From Acetatifactor muris (GTDB lineage Bacteria; Bacillota; Clostridia; Lachnospirales; Lachnospiraceae), in assembly GCF_024623325.1 (NCBI RefSeq), contig NZ_JANJZD010000012.1:62001-126000 (forward strand): DNA of 64,000 nucleotides, read 5' to 3'. The number at the start of each line of letters is the position of its first letter. The first letter of the stretch is position 1. Positions 17,074 to 26,209 of the stretch are shown in pieces. A program made the translations under genes and the position numbers. The notes under the pieces are model-generated. The model was given only the letters and a program-made list of their open reading frames with translations. It was not told the DNA's origin and searched no databases.

Positions 17074-18340
17074 AGCCTTTGCCAAAAAGCTGTTTGGGGC
17101 AAACTATGAGCGGCTGCCCCGGACTCTTTTCATGGAGGGAATCGTATTTTGGGGACTGTACATTGCCGGCTTTCAGGTGCAGATTGCATCTTTTGTCCGA
17201 ATCCTGATGATCAGCGCCTTTACCGCGGGTGTGATGTGGCAGGCCCTTTCTTCCAAAGATAACGAGGTGGAGCTTAGGGCTATGCTGATGCTGCCCCATC
17301 GACGCCGGGAGTTTGTTTTCTCCTATGTGGGGGTGCTGGGCGCCTATACGGTTCTTACAAAGACTGGGCTGCTTTTCGCGGTTCTGCTGGCCGTTTCTGC
17401 CTGGAAGCCGGTGGAACTGGCGGGAATGATCCTCTGCATGATCCATGGGGTCCTTATGGCTGCCGCGGTTTATTCTGTGAGAAAATACTGGTATGTGGGC
17501 GGGCTGTGGGCTGCCGGCATTGTGGCCGCAATTTTATTCATGACAATATATGACACCGGAATTCTGCCTCTGAATTCTGGTGTAGTAGACTCGCAAAGCG
17601 TGGATTCTATAGCATTTGGAAATGAGCTCCTGGTTGGCCTGTTGCTGCTTGTGAACAGTCTGTTTGCCATTCTGATTTTATGGAGGGTTGACGGATATGC
17701 CTTCTATCAGTGGGAGAGCAGGAAAAGCCATGTGGTTCGGCAGCGGAAGAGGGCAGCGCTTTGGCGGTATTTTTTCCGGTATCTGAGCTGCCATAAGAAT
17801 TATCTGCTCAATACCGCTGTGATGTGGTGCGTAGCCCTTGCACTGCCCTGTTTCTTAAGAGAAATGGCCGGTCTGTCCGTGATTCCGGTTGGGTTTGCGA
17901 TTCTATCCTTAAATACGCCTATCTGTATCCTGCTGTCCTGTGACCCTGATCTGGAGCAGACAGTCCGTTTCCTGCCCGGGCAAAGCCGGCGCTTTTGCAT
18001 TCCATACTGCCTGTTTATCTTTCTCTGTAATATGGCTGCGGATGCGATATTCCTCTGCAGCTGGCAGATACAAATCGGCGGTGTCACCGTCCTGATGATT
18101 GCGGGGGCTGTCTTCTTTGCCCTGCAGAGCGCGGTGCTGTCTGTGCTGCTGGAATGGCTTTATCCCATCCGGGGCTGGAAGATTGAAAGCGACCTGTGGC
18201 ACCATCCGCGGAAATATGTGGTTCCGGTGGTAATGCTCCTGCTAGCAGGGGCAGTCTCAGCCTGTCCGGTGCTGCTGCCTGTGCTGTTGGGCTTGCTGGC
18301 TGCAGAAGCCGTAGGTTTTCTTTTCCTATGTTGGAGGTAG
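17054..18340 (+). CDS. ABC-2-type exporter permease
   Basis: Starts MMKMTGRAFAKKLFGANYE (ATG 17054, with 17057 and 17063 as close alternatives) and has about 428 residues. It overlaps the ATPase gene by 20 bp. I count ten or more hydrophobic segments and no extracytoplasmic domain, so this is an integral-membrane exporter subunit and not an FtsX type. The 16116-18340 unit resembles small exporters that give immunity to peptide antibiotics. That fits the LytTR and CPBP neighbours but is inference. Confidence 0.82.
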   Translation: MMKMTGRAFAKKLFGANYERLPRTLFMEGIVFWGLYIAGFQVQIASFVRILMISAFTAGVMWQALSSKDNEVELRAMLMLPHRRREFVFSYVGVLGAYTVLTKTGLLFAVLLAVSAWKPVELAGMILCMIHGVLMAAAVYSVRKYWYVGGLWAAGIVAAILFMTIYDTGILPLNSGVVDSQSVDSIAFGNELLVGLLLLVNSLFAILILWRVDGYAFYQWESRKSHVVRQRKRAALWRYFFRYLSCHKNYLLNTAVMWCVALALPCFLREMAGLSVIPVGFAILSLNTPICILLSCDPDLEQTVRFLPGQSRRFCIPYCLFIFLCNMAADAIFLCSWQIQIGGVTVLMIAGAVFFALQSAVLSVLLEWLYPIRGWKIESDLWHHPRKYVVPVVMLLLAGAVSACPVLLPVLLGLLAAEAVGFLFLCWR

Positions 18341-18346
18341 CGTGCC

Positions 18347-18516
18347 ATGAAAATCTTATTGGTGGAAGATGATATGGAAATCAGCGCCATGTTAAAAAGC
18401 TTTTTGCTTATAGGGTTTCGCCTGTCGCGGCAGTCAGCGGAGGTTCCCAGCTGACACCGCACAGCCTGACAGACAATCTGCTGGTGGGAATGCCTGGGGT
18501 TTCAAGCGCCGGTTGA
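18347..18516 (+). pseudogene. Response-regulator N-terminus joined to an unrelated gene tail
   Basis: A good ribosome site (TTGGAGGTAGCGTGCC) precedes ATG 18347. The 35-codon frame begins MKILLVEDDMEISAMLKSFL, the first strand and helix of a response regulator with its acidic pair, then degenerates after LLIGF and stops at 18454. From 18415 a different frame is open to 18516 (SPVAAVSGGSQLTPHSL), with the look of a gene tail. This suggests a deletion that fused two genes and removed most of a two-component pair that may once have controlled the exporter before it. Confidence 0.55.
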
Positions 18517-18541
18517 ATTTAAAAAGCAGAGATGATATGAT
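18513..18541 (+). promoter_or_regulatory. Promoter of the GH140-like glycosidase gene
   Basis: -35 TTGAAT at 18513-18518, a 17-bp spacer and -10 TATGAT at 18536-18541. Transcription would start near 18548, about 22 nt before the start codon at 18570. The -10 overlaps the 10-bp palindrome ATGATATCAT, which could be an operator half. Confidence 0.55.
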
Positions 18542-18569
18542 GATATCATAACGAACAGGGAGGCAGAAC

Positions 18570-20096
18570 ATGAGGCAATATGAAACCTTTGAACTGACAT
18601 TTACGGGATCGGAACCGGAGGGTTCCAGAGCACTGGTGGATTTGCAGGCAGAATTTACCCTTGCGGGAGAGACGAAGAGAGTGCGGGGCTTTTATGCCGG
18701 GGGTGGCGTCTATAAGGTTCGCTTTTATCCTTCCGCGGCAGGCGGCTGTAGCTGGAAGGTATGGGGCACAGTGAGCGGAGCGGGAGAGGAATTCTGCGAA
18801 CCGGCGGTTTCTCACGGAATGGTCCGTGCGTCAGGCAGACATTTTAAATATGACGACGGTACCTGGTACCGGCCTTTCGGCACCACGGTATATGCGCTGG
18901 TGCATCAGGAGAGGGCATTGACAGATACTACTATGGAGACGCTGCGGAAAGCGCCGTTCAATAAGGTTCGATTCTGCGTGTTCCCGAAGCACTATGATTT
19001 CAACCACAATGAACCGGAATCTTATCCTTTTGAGAAAACGGACGGCAAATGGGATGTACATAAACCGGTGGCTGCTTATTGGGAGGCGCTGGAAGCGCGT
19101 ATCAGGGAAATGGATGCCATGGGAATTCAGGGAGATCTGATTTTGTTCCATCCCTATGACAGGTGGGGTTTTTCCCGGTTTTCAATGGAAGACAGCTTTG
19201 TATACCTGGACTATCTCCTGAGGAGACTCTCAGCCATGCCTAATCTGTGGTGGTCACTGGCCAATGAGTATGATCTGATGCCCAATTACAAATGGGAGAA
19301 CTGGGAGGAATTCGCCGGATTTGTCGCGGAGCATGATCCGTACGGACATTGTCTGAGCAATCACAATTGTATGGCTTACTGGGATTTCACGCAGAAGGAA
19401 ATAACCCATTGCTGTATTCAGGATGTCAATGTGAATGAAGTGCCGGAACTGTGGGAGAGGTACGGCAAGCCGGTGGTTTTTGACGAATGCCGCTATGAGG
19501 GAAATATCATTCACGGCTGGGGCAATATTTCCGGAAGGGAGCTGGTACGGCGCTTCTGGACAGCGGTGTGCTGCGGCGGATACTGTACCCACGGGGAAAC
19601 CTTTTACAGTGAAGACGAAGTACTGTGGTGGGCCAGGGGAGGTGTGCTGAAGGGAGAAAGTCCTGTCAGAATCGCTTTCCTGAAGGAGATTGTGGACTCT
19701 CTGCCGGGGCCGTTGGAATTTATGGGCGAGGGAAGCGGCGGCTACACCGAGGGACAGCTGCTGGCCATGAAGGAAAAGGGGGCTTCGGAGGAATTCCGGA
19801 AGAGCTTCTTCCTGACGGCCATGCTGAATATGCCTGAAAAGCAGGTGAAAGCTTTTCTCACAAAAGAGCGGGTGGCGTTTGGACACTGCGGACAGGAAGC
19901 TTATCTGAAATTCCTGGAGAGGCAGTGCGCTGCAGTGACAAGGATGAATCTGCCTGAGGAGGGAAGGTATCGCGTTGAAATAATCGATACATGGGAAATG
20001 ACCAGGCAGACTGTGATGGAAAATGCATGCGGCAGTGTACAAATTGACCTGCCGGGCAGAGAGGACATGGCGGTACTGGCCATAAGAATGGGATAA
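18570..20096 (+). CDS. Glycosidase-like protein with DUF5060, GH140/DUF4038-type barrel and DUF5605 tail
   Basis: A 508-residue protein starting MRQYETFELTFTGSEPEG after AGGGAGGCAGAAC. Residues 1-85 form a beta-sandwich (DUF5060; FYAGGGVYKVRFYPSAAGG). A TIM-barrel follows with FGTTVYALVHQ, KVRFCVFPKHYDFNHNEP, the likely acid/base in WWSLANEYD and the likely nucleophile in PVVFDECRYEG. A C-terminal beta domain ends the protein. The family includes apiosidase-like enzymes acting on plant cell-wall glycans. There is no signal peptide, so it should act on imported oligosaccharides. No transporter is adjacent. Confidence 0.85.
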   Translation: MRQYETFELTFTGSEPEGSRALVDLQAEFTLAGETKRVRGFYAGGGVYKVRFYPSAAGGCSWKVWGTVSGAGEEFCEPAVSHGMVRASGRHFKYDDGTWYRPFGTTVYALVHQERALTDTTMETLRKAPFNKVRFCVFPKHYDFNHNEPESYPFEKTDGKWDVHKPVAAYWEALEARIREMDAMGIQGDLILFHPYDRWGFSRFSMEDSFVYLDYLLRRLSAMPNLWWSLANEYDLMPNYKWENWEEFAGFVAEHDPYGHCLSNHNCMAYWDFTQKEITHCCIQDVNVNEVPELWERYGKPVVFDECRYEGNIIHGWGNISGRELVRRFWTAVCCGGYCTHGETFYSEDEVLWWARGGVLKGESPVRIAFLKEIVDSLPGPLEFMGEGSGGYTEGQLLAMKEKGASEEFRKSFFLTAMLNMPEKQVKAFLTKERVAFGHCGQEAYLKFLERQCAAVTRMNLPEEGRYRVEIIDTWEMTRQTVMENACGSVQIDLPGREDMAVLAIRMG

Positions 20097-20108
20097 GCTT
20101 AAATTTGA

Positions 20109-20146
20109 AGAGGTTATGACGCAAACAGGTCATAACCTCTCTGTAT
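20109..20146. terminator. Bidirectional terminator between convergent genes
   Basis: AGAGGTTATGAC at 20109-20120 pairs perfectly with GTCATAACCTCT at 20129-20140 (12-bp stem, 8-nt loop). The hairpin lies between the glycosidase stop (20096) and the TelA stop (20149, minus strand). On the minus strand a short T-rich run (TTCAAATTT) follows; on the plus strand CTGTATTCTT. It can serve both genes. Confidence 0.75.
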
Positions 20147-20148
20147 TC

Positions 20149-21312
20149 TTACATCTTGCCGGAATTACGGCTTACGGTCAGCAGTTTCTGGCGCATCTCA
20201 TCTTCGATGCGGAGCAGTTCCTGTTCCGCACTCTTTCTCCTGGCACGCCCGTCTTCCTGAATCTTCATAACCTCGTCCAGGGTACTGATCAGTGTCTTGT
20301 TGGTAGCGGTCAGGGTTTCGATATCCACAATGCCGCGCTCGCTTTCTCTGGCGGTTTCAATGGTTGCAACCTTGAGAGTCTCCGCATTCTTTTTCAGCAG
20401 TGCATTGGTCATATCCGTGACTTCCTTCTGGGCTCTGGCGGCCTCGGTGGAGTGGTTCAGGCCGATGGCAATCACCATCTGACTTTTCCACAGGGGAATG
20501 GTATTGACCAGAGTAGACTGGATTTTCTCCGACATGGCCGTGTCGTTGCTCTGGATCAGTCGAATCTGAGGAGCCATCTGCATGGAGATGGTTCTGGTCA
20601 GCTCCAGATCATAGATTTTCTTCTCAAAACGCTCACACATGGAGGCATAATCATTGGCCGCCTGAGTATCTTCCGGAAGTCCGCTCTGTTCCGCCTTTGC
20701 CAGGAGCTTTGGAAGCTCTACGGTTCTGGCCTGTTCCAGCTTCTGCTTACCTGCCAGTATGTACATGGACAATTCCTTGAAATAATTCAGATTCAGCTCA
20801 TACATTTTGTCCAGCATGGCGGCATCTTTCAGCAGAGTAATCTGATGATCTTCCATCACCTTACAGATACGGTTGATATTACCTTCTGCTTTGTCATATT
20901 TTATTTTCAGATTTTCCAGCTTATTGCTGCTCTTTTTGAAAAATCCCAGGAAGCCCTTTTCCTCTTCCTCGTTATTGAAATCCTTCAGTTCAGAGACTAC
21001 ACCTGCCAGCATCTGACCAATTTCCCCCATATCCTTGGTGCGCACATTGTTCAGCGCATTTTCGGAAAAATCGGCGATTTTCTTCTGACTGCCGGCACCA
21101 TACTGCATGACCAGCTGGGTGTTGGTAATATCAATCTGAGCGGCGAAATCATTCACCATTTTCTGTTCTTCCGGGGTCAGAACTACTTCCGGCACTTTCG
21201 TTTCCGCTTCCTTCACCGCAGGCATTTCCGGCGCGGAGGGTTCGGCTGCCGTAAAAGGCTCAAAGGTCAGCGAAGGTGCTTCCTTCAACATTTCGTCTAA
21301 ATTATCGCTCAT
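20149..21312 (-). CDS. telA: TelA-family toxic anion resistance protein
   Basis: A 387-residue soluble, mostly helical protein starting MSDNLDEMLKEAPSLTF. After a disordered acidic N-terminus it carries the TelA/KlaA fold: VMQYGAGSQKKIADFSENAL, VRTKDMGEIGQML, KYDKAEGNINRICKVMEDHQ and IMQEDGRARRKSAE-like sequence near the end. TelA proteins are linked to tellurite resistance and to envelope or phage and colicin stress, with no settled biochemistry. It lies 30 bp after the XpaC gene, the usual pairing in Firmicutes. Confidence 0.92.
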   Translation of the reverse strand: MSDNLDEMLKEAPSLTFEPFTAAEPSAPEMPAVKEAETKVPEVVLTPEEQKMVNDFAAQIDITNTQLVMQYGAGSQKKIADFSENALNNVRTKDMGEIGQMLAGVVSELKDFNNEEEEKGFLGFFKKSSNKLENLKIKYDKAEGNINRICKVMEDHQITLLKDAAMLDKMYELNLNYFKELSMYILAGKQKLEQARTVELPKLLAKAEQSGLPEDTQAANDYASMCERFEKKIYDLELTRTISMQMAPQIRLIQSNDTAMSEKIQSTLVNTIPLWKSQMVIAIGLNHSTEAARAQKEVTDMTNALLKKNAETLKVATIETARESERGIVDIETLTATNKTLISTLDEVMKIQEDGRARRKSAEQELLRIEDEMRQKLLTVSRNSGKM

Positions 21313-21342
21313 TTGGTTTCCTCCATTTTGATTTATGATGTA

Positions 21343-22659
21343 TCAGGACTCTCTGCCCAGAGCAGCGAACTCCATTTCTCTTGTCAGTCCTTCCTTGGCC
21401 AGCATTGTCTTCAATACCTGGGCGTCTGTGGTGGCATCAAATACCGCATCCTGGAACAGCGTGTTCAGAAGCTCGCGAAATGCCTGATTGATGGTATCCA
21501 GCGTATTTTCAATCTCTGATTTGGCCTTCAGGATTTCTTCTCCCGGCGAGCTTATCCGGTCAAATTCTTCATAGGCTTCTACCAGTTTCAGAGTGGTGGG
21601 CAGATAATAACTCATCAGCTTGTGCATTCGATGCATCTGGTCCGGATGTTCCCTGACGCTGTCGAAGATATCTTTCAACAGGTTTTCCAGACAGAAAAGC
21701 TTGGCGGAAATGACTTCTCCGGGAATTCTGTCGTTCAAATCCCGCAGCTTGCGAATAAATCCCATTCCCTCCGATATCATGGTCTGCAGTTCGGATTCCT
21801 GTTCGCCGGACACCCGGGGCGAAGCCTGTGCCGGGGATTTGGGGGCGGCATTTTGCATTTCCAGAGCTTTTCGGCTCTCTTCTTCCCTGAGCCTGCGGCC
21901 ATTTTCCGCCTCCAGATATTGTCTGTATACCACATCGTTTAACATAAAGCAGGTCTTCTGCTGGTCCAGATGGCCTTCTGGGAAAATTCCCAGAGCAAGC
22001 ATTTTCTGGAGATCCTTTATGACATAATCCCTGCTTTTGCCGGTTCCCTTTGCCAGATTTTCAATTTCACCGTATACCCTGTAATCGCAGAGCTGAAGAT
22101 AGCGTTCCGCCCGCCGAAGGCGCCTGCGCTGCCCGATACCGAACTGAACCATGCCGAAGAAGCCCAGCAGGAAAAGCAGATTGACAATCCAGCCGCCGAA
22201 GGTAGTTTCTCCTACAAGAAGGGCAACAAAGCGAAAAAGGGTAATCAGCCCGGTAATACCCAGACCGATTCCGCCGAACACCTGGTAGAGAACATTCGAT
22301 ACACTTCCCACTCTTTTGATTTTAATCAGGGGAGCGTGAAATTTTCTGAGTTGTGTCTGCTGCATATTCTGCTGCTTTATCTGTTTCCGGCGTTCCCTTT
22401 CCTGCGCCCGCTGCTGCCAGACAGGAACATTGTCAGGCGGCGGGGGCTGGGACGCAGAGGGATGTTCAGCGGCAGCTCCGCTTTTCCACTGTATGCCGTC
22501 AGTATTGATGGAGACATGCTTTCCCACCTCGTTCACAGCACTGGTGACTGTCTGGGAGACCAGCTGATTCAGATGCTTAAAATCTCCGCTCTGCAGAGCG
22601 TCCGCCAACGCGCCTTTGAGCTGCTCGCCGGTGTTGTTCCAGTTTTGATTATTGCTCAT
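21343..22659 (-). CDS. xpaC: XpaC-family membrane protein (5-bromo-4-chloroindolyl phosphate hydrolysis family)
   Basis: A 438-residue protein starting MSNNQNWNNTGEQLKGAL. Residues 1-60 contain a helical leader (LADALQSGDFKHLNQLV). A Pro/Gln-rich linker, two membrane helices at about 130-180 (GIGLGITGLITLFRFVALL, GGWIVNLLFLLGFFGMV) and a long cytoplasmic helical domain follow. The layout and its place before telA identify it as XpaC-like. The enzyme name is historical and the protein is more likely a structural partner of TelA. It is probably the first gene of the operon. The ~240-bp gap above it (22660-22900) holds no gene I can support. Confidence 0.85.
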   Translation of the reverse strand: MSNNQNWNNTGEQLKGALADALQSGDFKHLNQLVSQTVTSAVNEVGKHVSINTDGIQWKSGAAAEHPSASQPPPPDNVPVWQQRAQERERRKQIKQQNMQQTQLRKFHAPLIKIKRVGSVSNVLYQVFGGIGLGITGLITLFRFVALLVGETTFGGWIVNLLFLLGFFGMVQFGIGQRRRLRRAERYLQLCDYRVYGEIENLAKGTGKSRDYVIKDLQKMLALGIFPEGHLDQQKTCFMLNDVVYRQYLEAENGRRLREEESRKALEMQNAAPKSPAQASPRVSGEQESELQTMISEGMGFIRKLRDLNDRIPGEVISAKLFCLENLLKDIFDSVREHPDQMHRMHKLMSYYLPTTLKLVEAYEEFDRISSPGEEILKAKSEIENTLDTINQAFRELLNTLFQDAVFDATTDAQVLKTMLAKEGLTREMEFAALGRES

Positions 22660-22900
22660 ATACTAATCCTCTCAGGAACTGTCGGAAACTGTCTGTGCAC
22701 CTGTACTTATACAAAAGCTTTGACGCTTCCTTACTATTCCTAAAACATGTACTTGTACTCCCTGTTTATTATTGCACAACATGCCCCGGACCGCAACAAT
22801 TTCTTTGATGATAAAAGAGAAACGCCATGGAATTTTATCTTGGCACTGCAGGGGACTGATGATATAATGACTTTATTCATGGCAGGGAACGGCCGAACGG

Positions 22901-23494
22901 CTATTCGGCTCTGAAAATCTTCTTCCGGGCCAGGAGAAAGCAGGCCAGGAGGAACACACAGAAAGCGGCTTTCGTCAGACGATAATGGCTGTAGGAATCC
23001 GTGATCTGCCGGCACAGTGCATCCGAGAAGATGAGATAGGACTCCTCCGGCGAAGTGGCGATATACACCCGGGCCCGGGATGGGACGGAACTGATACCGG
23101 AAATATTATGGAGGGAAGCAATATTTTCGTCTGCAAAGAAATCACAGGGACTGTACTGATGCTTAATGACGCCTCCGCTGCTGACCGTTACACTGTCGAT
23201 GCATAAAAGCTGCTCTGTATTGGGAAAGTCCAGCCGCAGGCCGGTAATGTGACCATCCAGGGAGGGATCCAGATTAAACTCCACCATTTTCCGGTCATAA
23301 TCAATTTCGGAAGTCTGGTGCTGCCCCAGGCAGAATACATCCATGGCATCGGTAGAATAGTATAAGGTGCAGTGATCACCGGCTATTTCTTCAAAATAGA
23401 TGCGGAGATACAGACTGGATGTCCGGGAAGGGAGCAGGATAAAAGCTGTCATGAGGACGAAAACGGGAATCAGATATAATAATTGTTTCTTCAT
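22901..23494 (-). CDS. Membrane-anchored extracytoplasmic protein of unknown function
   Basis: A 197-residue protein starting MKKQLLYLIPVFVLMTAF. A signal-anchor helix (about 4-22) is followed by an outside beta-rich domain (LRIYFEEIAGDHCTLYYS, KMVEFNLDPSLDGHITGL) and a C-terminal membrane helix (about 174-190) ending in RKKIFRAE. The domain resembles the beta-sandwich modules found in large membrane proteins of glycan-polymer synthesis, but I do not recognise a named family. It is transcribed divergently from the polytopic protein at 23588. Confidence 0.6.
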   Translation of the reverse strand: MKKQLLYLIPVFVLMTAFILLPSRTSSLYLRIYFEEIAGDHCTLYYSTDAMDVFCLGQHQTSEIDYDRKMVEFNLDPSLDGHITGLRLDFPNTEQLLCIDSVTVSSGGVIKHQYSPCDFFADENIASLHNISGISSVPSRARVYIATSPEESYLIFSDALCRQITDSYSHYRLTKAAFCVFLLACFLLARKKIFRAE

Positions 23495-23587
23495 TGAAAA
23501 GGCAGGCTCCTTTATAAGTTTGGGAATAGGGATATTATAGTAGAGATTGACTGCTTTTGCAAGTAGTATAGCAGGGAGGACAGAAGA

Positions 23588-24823
23588 TTGAAAAAAGAGA
23601 AAAGCGATTTACTTATCGTACTTGTTTTCGGAATTGTGCTGTCATATTTCACTTATGTTTATGTGACAGGCAACATACATGGAACCTACTCTGATTATAA
23701 TGGGCATGCCTATGTCTATCTGCCCATGTTCACGAAGGAGACCTGGGTGGAAGGCTGGATGATGGTGCCCTACTGTATGTGGCATCTGATGACGTTATTT
23801 TTCAATAAGCTGCTGCTGATTCCACTGGAAAGTGCGGCGGCCTATACCACCTGTCTGTTTTCCCTGTTCGCCTATCTGACGGCGTACTGGATGGTGCGCA
23901 GGGTGACAGAAGCGGCAGGAAGTACCGACAGCTCCGCACGTGCGGCCATGATTGCCTTCGGGCTGTGCGTGGTGCAGGCGTTCCACTTTTACTGGCTGGA
24001 TGAAAATGCAAAATTCTCCATGAACCCGCTGTACAATCCTACTTATATGTGTATGCGTGGATTTTCACTGCTCTGCTTCTGCCTGGTCTGTGATATCTGG
24101 GGACGCCAGAAGGACGAAAACTATCGGGGCATTTTTTTCCGGGTGGAGAGAGGGCTGAAACGGTATTATATTTATCTGACGATTGCATTGTTTCTGTCAG
24201 CCATGGCAAAGCCCACCTTTGCGGAAATGTTTATTCCTGCCGTGGGGCTTGTGATGCTGGGAGAGCTGGTGACAAGGCTTGTGCGGAAGGACGGCAGCGC
24301 GGCTCCCTATTTCAGACAGTGTGTGACAACCTTACTTTGTGCAGTGCCTACACTGCTCTATATTCTGATGCAGTTTCTGGTTTACTTTATATGGGGAGGA
24401 AGCTATGGCGGAGGCGAAGGTCTGGTGCTGACAAAGTGGCTGGAAGTCTGGAGAATGTTCACCCAGAATGTGGGGCTGTCTGTGGCCTGCAGTATGGCAT
24501 TTCCACTGTTTATGCTGTTGATTGACGGTCGCTGGTTCGTGAAAAACGACTGGGGCAGGCTGGCACTTACAGGGTATCTGGTGGGCTTCCTGGAGGCAGC
24601 TCTGCTGGGAGAAGGCGGGGAGAAACTGACCCACGGAGATTTTCTGTGGCCTATGATGTCAGGGATTCTTCTCATGTTCACGGCATCCCTGATGCGGCTT
24701 CTGGTGCTGGAGCGGACTCAGGCAGATACCAGGGGGAAGAAGATCCTGCTGGCCGCCGCCTGGTTCTTATTCTGCATTCATGTGTTATATGGGATACCGG
24801 CTCTGATTTTGTTCCTGGTATGA
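23588..24823 (+). CDS. Polytopic membrane protein of unknown function (GT-C-like appearance)
   Basis: A 411-residue protein with TTG start 23588, supported by GCAGGGAGGACAGAAG. About ten membrane helices are visible. The first outside loop carries YVTGNIHGTYSDYNGHAY, a charged, aromatic loop reminiscent of the first loop of GT-C glycosyltransferases, where a catalytic Asp sits. No other diagnostic motif is present, so enzyme function is only a suggestion. Its stop lies 10 bp from the convergent MATE gene stop, with no terminator between them. Confidence 0.6.
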   Translation: MKKEKSDLLIVLVFGIVLSYFTYVYVTGNIHGTYSDYNGHAYVYLPMFTKETWVEGWMMVPYCMWHLMTLFFNKLLLIPLESAAAYTTCLFSLFAYLTAYWMVRRVTEAAGSTDSSARAAMIAFGLCVVQAFHFYWLDENAKFSMNPLYNPTYMCMRGFSLLCFCLVCDIWGRQKDENYRGIFFRVERGLKRYYIYLTIALFLSAMAKPTFAEMFIPAVGLVMLGELVTRLVRKDGSAAPYFRQCVTTLLCAVPTLLYILMQFLVYFIWGGSYGGGEGLVLTKWLEVWRMFTQNVGLSVACSMAFPLFMLLIDGRWFVKNDWGRLALTGYLVGFLEAALLGEGGEKLTHGDFLWPMMSGILLMFTASLMRLLVLERTQADTRGKKILLAAAWFLFCIHVLYGIPALILFLV

Positions 24824-24832
24824 GAGGATGGT

Positions 24833-26209
24833 TCACTTATCAGCCGGTTCAAACAGATTCTCCCTGGTAATGTTGCTCAGCCATCTGCCGCTGCGGTAAT
24901 GCCTGATTACCCAGGGCCACTTGGCAAACTCATCGGTGCACAGGAGAAAATACACCCACATGACGGGAAGCTTCAGCACGAAAGCTGCCAAAAGCCCCAG
25001 AGGGACGGCGTAGCACCACATATCTATAATGTCACAGACAAAGCCGAAACGGCTGTCTCCCCCTGCGCGGAAGACGCCTGCAATCAGGGTGGTATTTACG
25101 GCAGCCCCCATCACATAATAAGTATTGATGAGAAGCATATACTTGAGATAATGCATGGCCTGGTCCGTCAGATGGGCATAGCGCAGCACCAGGGGAGTGG
25201 CGCAGAGAACGATGATTCCGCCTATGGCTCCGGTAATCACCGTGAGCTTCATCAGCTTTCCCGCATCCGTGCGGGCTTCTTCCAGTTTGTTCTCTCCGAT
25301 TACATTTCCCAGAAGGATACCGCCGGCACTGGCCATTCCAAAGCACAGTATCGTGCCGAAATTTCTCACTACAATCACAAAAGAATTTGCCGCCACCGCA
25401 TCTGTTCCCAGATGTCCGATGATGACAGAGTAGACGGAAAAGGCCACACTCCAGGCAATGTCGTTGCCCAGCGCCGGAAGCGAGAGCCGGACAAAATCGG
25501 AGAACAGGATCCTGTTCCTGATAAAGAGAGCGCGCAAATCCAGCTTGATTTCTCTGCTGCGGAAAGAAACCGCAAAACATGCCGCCAGCTCCACCAGCCT
25601 GGACAGAGATGTGGCAATGGCCACACCCTGCGCGCCCAGCTTCGGCGCGCCGAAAAGGCCGAAGATGAAGACTGCATTCAGCAGGATATTCAGGGAAAAG
25701 GCCAGCAGGTTCAAGGCTGTGCTGATCATGACCTTTCCGATGCTTCTGAGCACGGCCAGATAGACTTCCGTGATTCCCCAGCACAGGTAACTGACACTCA
25801 TAAAGCGGAGGTAGGAAGCGCCGATGGATATCAGCTCCGAATCATTGGTGAAAATGTGCATCATGTTCTCCGGCGCCAGAAGGGCCAGCCCTGCAAAAAA
25901 CAGGGAAAAACCCAGAGAAAAGCGCAGTGCGATGCCCTCGATTACCTGGATGGCCCGCATGTCTTTTTTTCCATAATATTGGGCACAGAGCATGGTGGCT
26001 CCGGTGCCCAGTCCATAAAATACCATAAAAAGCACATTGGCATACTGGGAAGCCAGGGAAACCGCCGATATGGAGGATTGCCCCACATAATTCAGCATGA
26101 TGACATCCGCGGAACTGACGGCGGCGCTCAGCAGGTTCTGGATGACGATGGGCAATACCAGCCTGAAAATTCGATTGTAAAAAGGATCATTTTTCCATGA
26201 TGTTTTCAT
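24833..26209 (-). CDS. MATE-family efflux transporter
   Basis: A 458-residue protein starting MKTSWKNDPFYNRIFRLV, with twelve membrane helices. Typical MATE features are the N-terminal VLPIVIQNLLSAAVSSADVIMLNYVGQ and the equivalent LSLPALGNDIAWSVAFSVYSVIIGHLGTDAVAA at the start of the second half. The family exports drugs, organic cations or small metabolites using H+ or Na+. Its start overlaps the end of the MFS-GH2 fusion gene by 23 bp, so the two are co-transcribed. Export of an aglycone released by the GH2 domain would make sense of the pairing, which is inference. Confidence 0.93.
   Translation of the reverse strand: MKTSWKNDPFYNRIFRLVLPIVIQNLLSAAVSSADVIMLNYVGQSSISAVSLASQYANVLFMVFYGLGTGATMLCAQYYGKKDMRAIQVIEGIALRFSLGFSLFFAGLALLAPENMMHIFTNDSELISIGASYLRFMSVSYLCWGITEVYLAVLRSIGKVMISTALNLLAFSLNILLNAVFIFGLFGAPKLGAQGVAIATSLSRLVELAACFAVSFRSREIKLDLRALFIRNRILFSDFVRLSLPALGNDIAWSVAFSVYSVIIGHLGTDAVAANSFVIVVRNFGTILCFGMASAGGILLGNVIGENKLEEARTDAGKLMKLTVITGAIGGIIVLCATPLVLRYAHLTDQAMHYLKYMLLINTYYVMGAAVNTTLIAGVFRAGGDSRFGFVCDIIDMWCYAVPLGLLAAFVLKLPVMWVYFLLCTDEFAKWPWVIRHYRSGRWLSNITRENLFEPADK

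Noticed and set aside
20116..21300. Long plus-strand open frame of 394 codons
   Set aside because: It is antisense to the clear TelA gene; its translation is rich in His, Phe and Gln without any domain, typical of a shadow frame.
22880..22915. Terminator hairpin after the 22901 gene (GCCGAA/TTCGGC)
   Set aside because: Stem is only six pairs and no T run follows on the minus strand.
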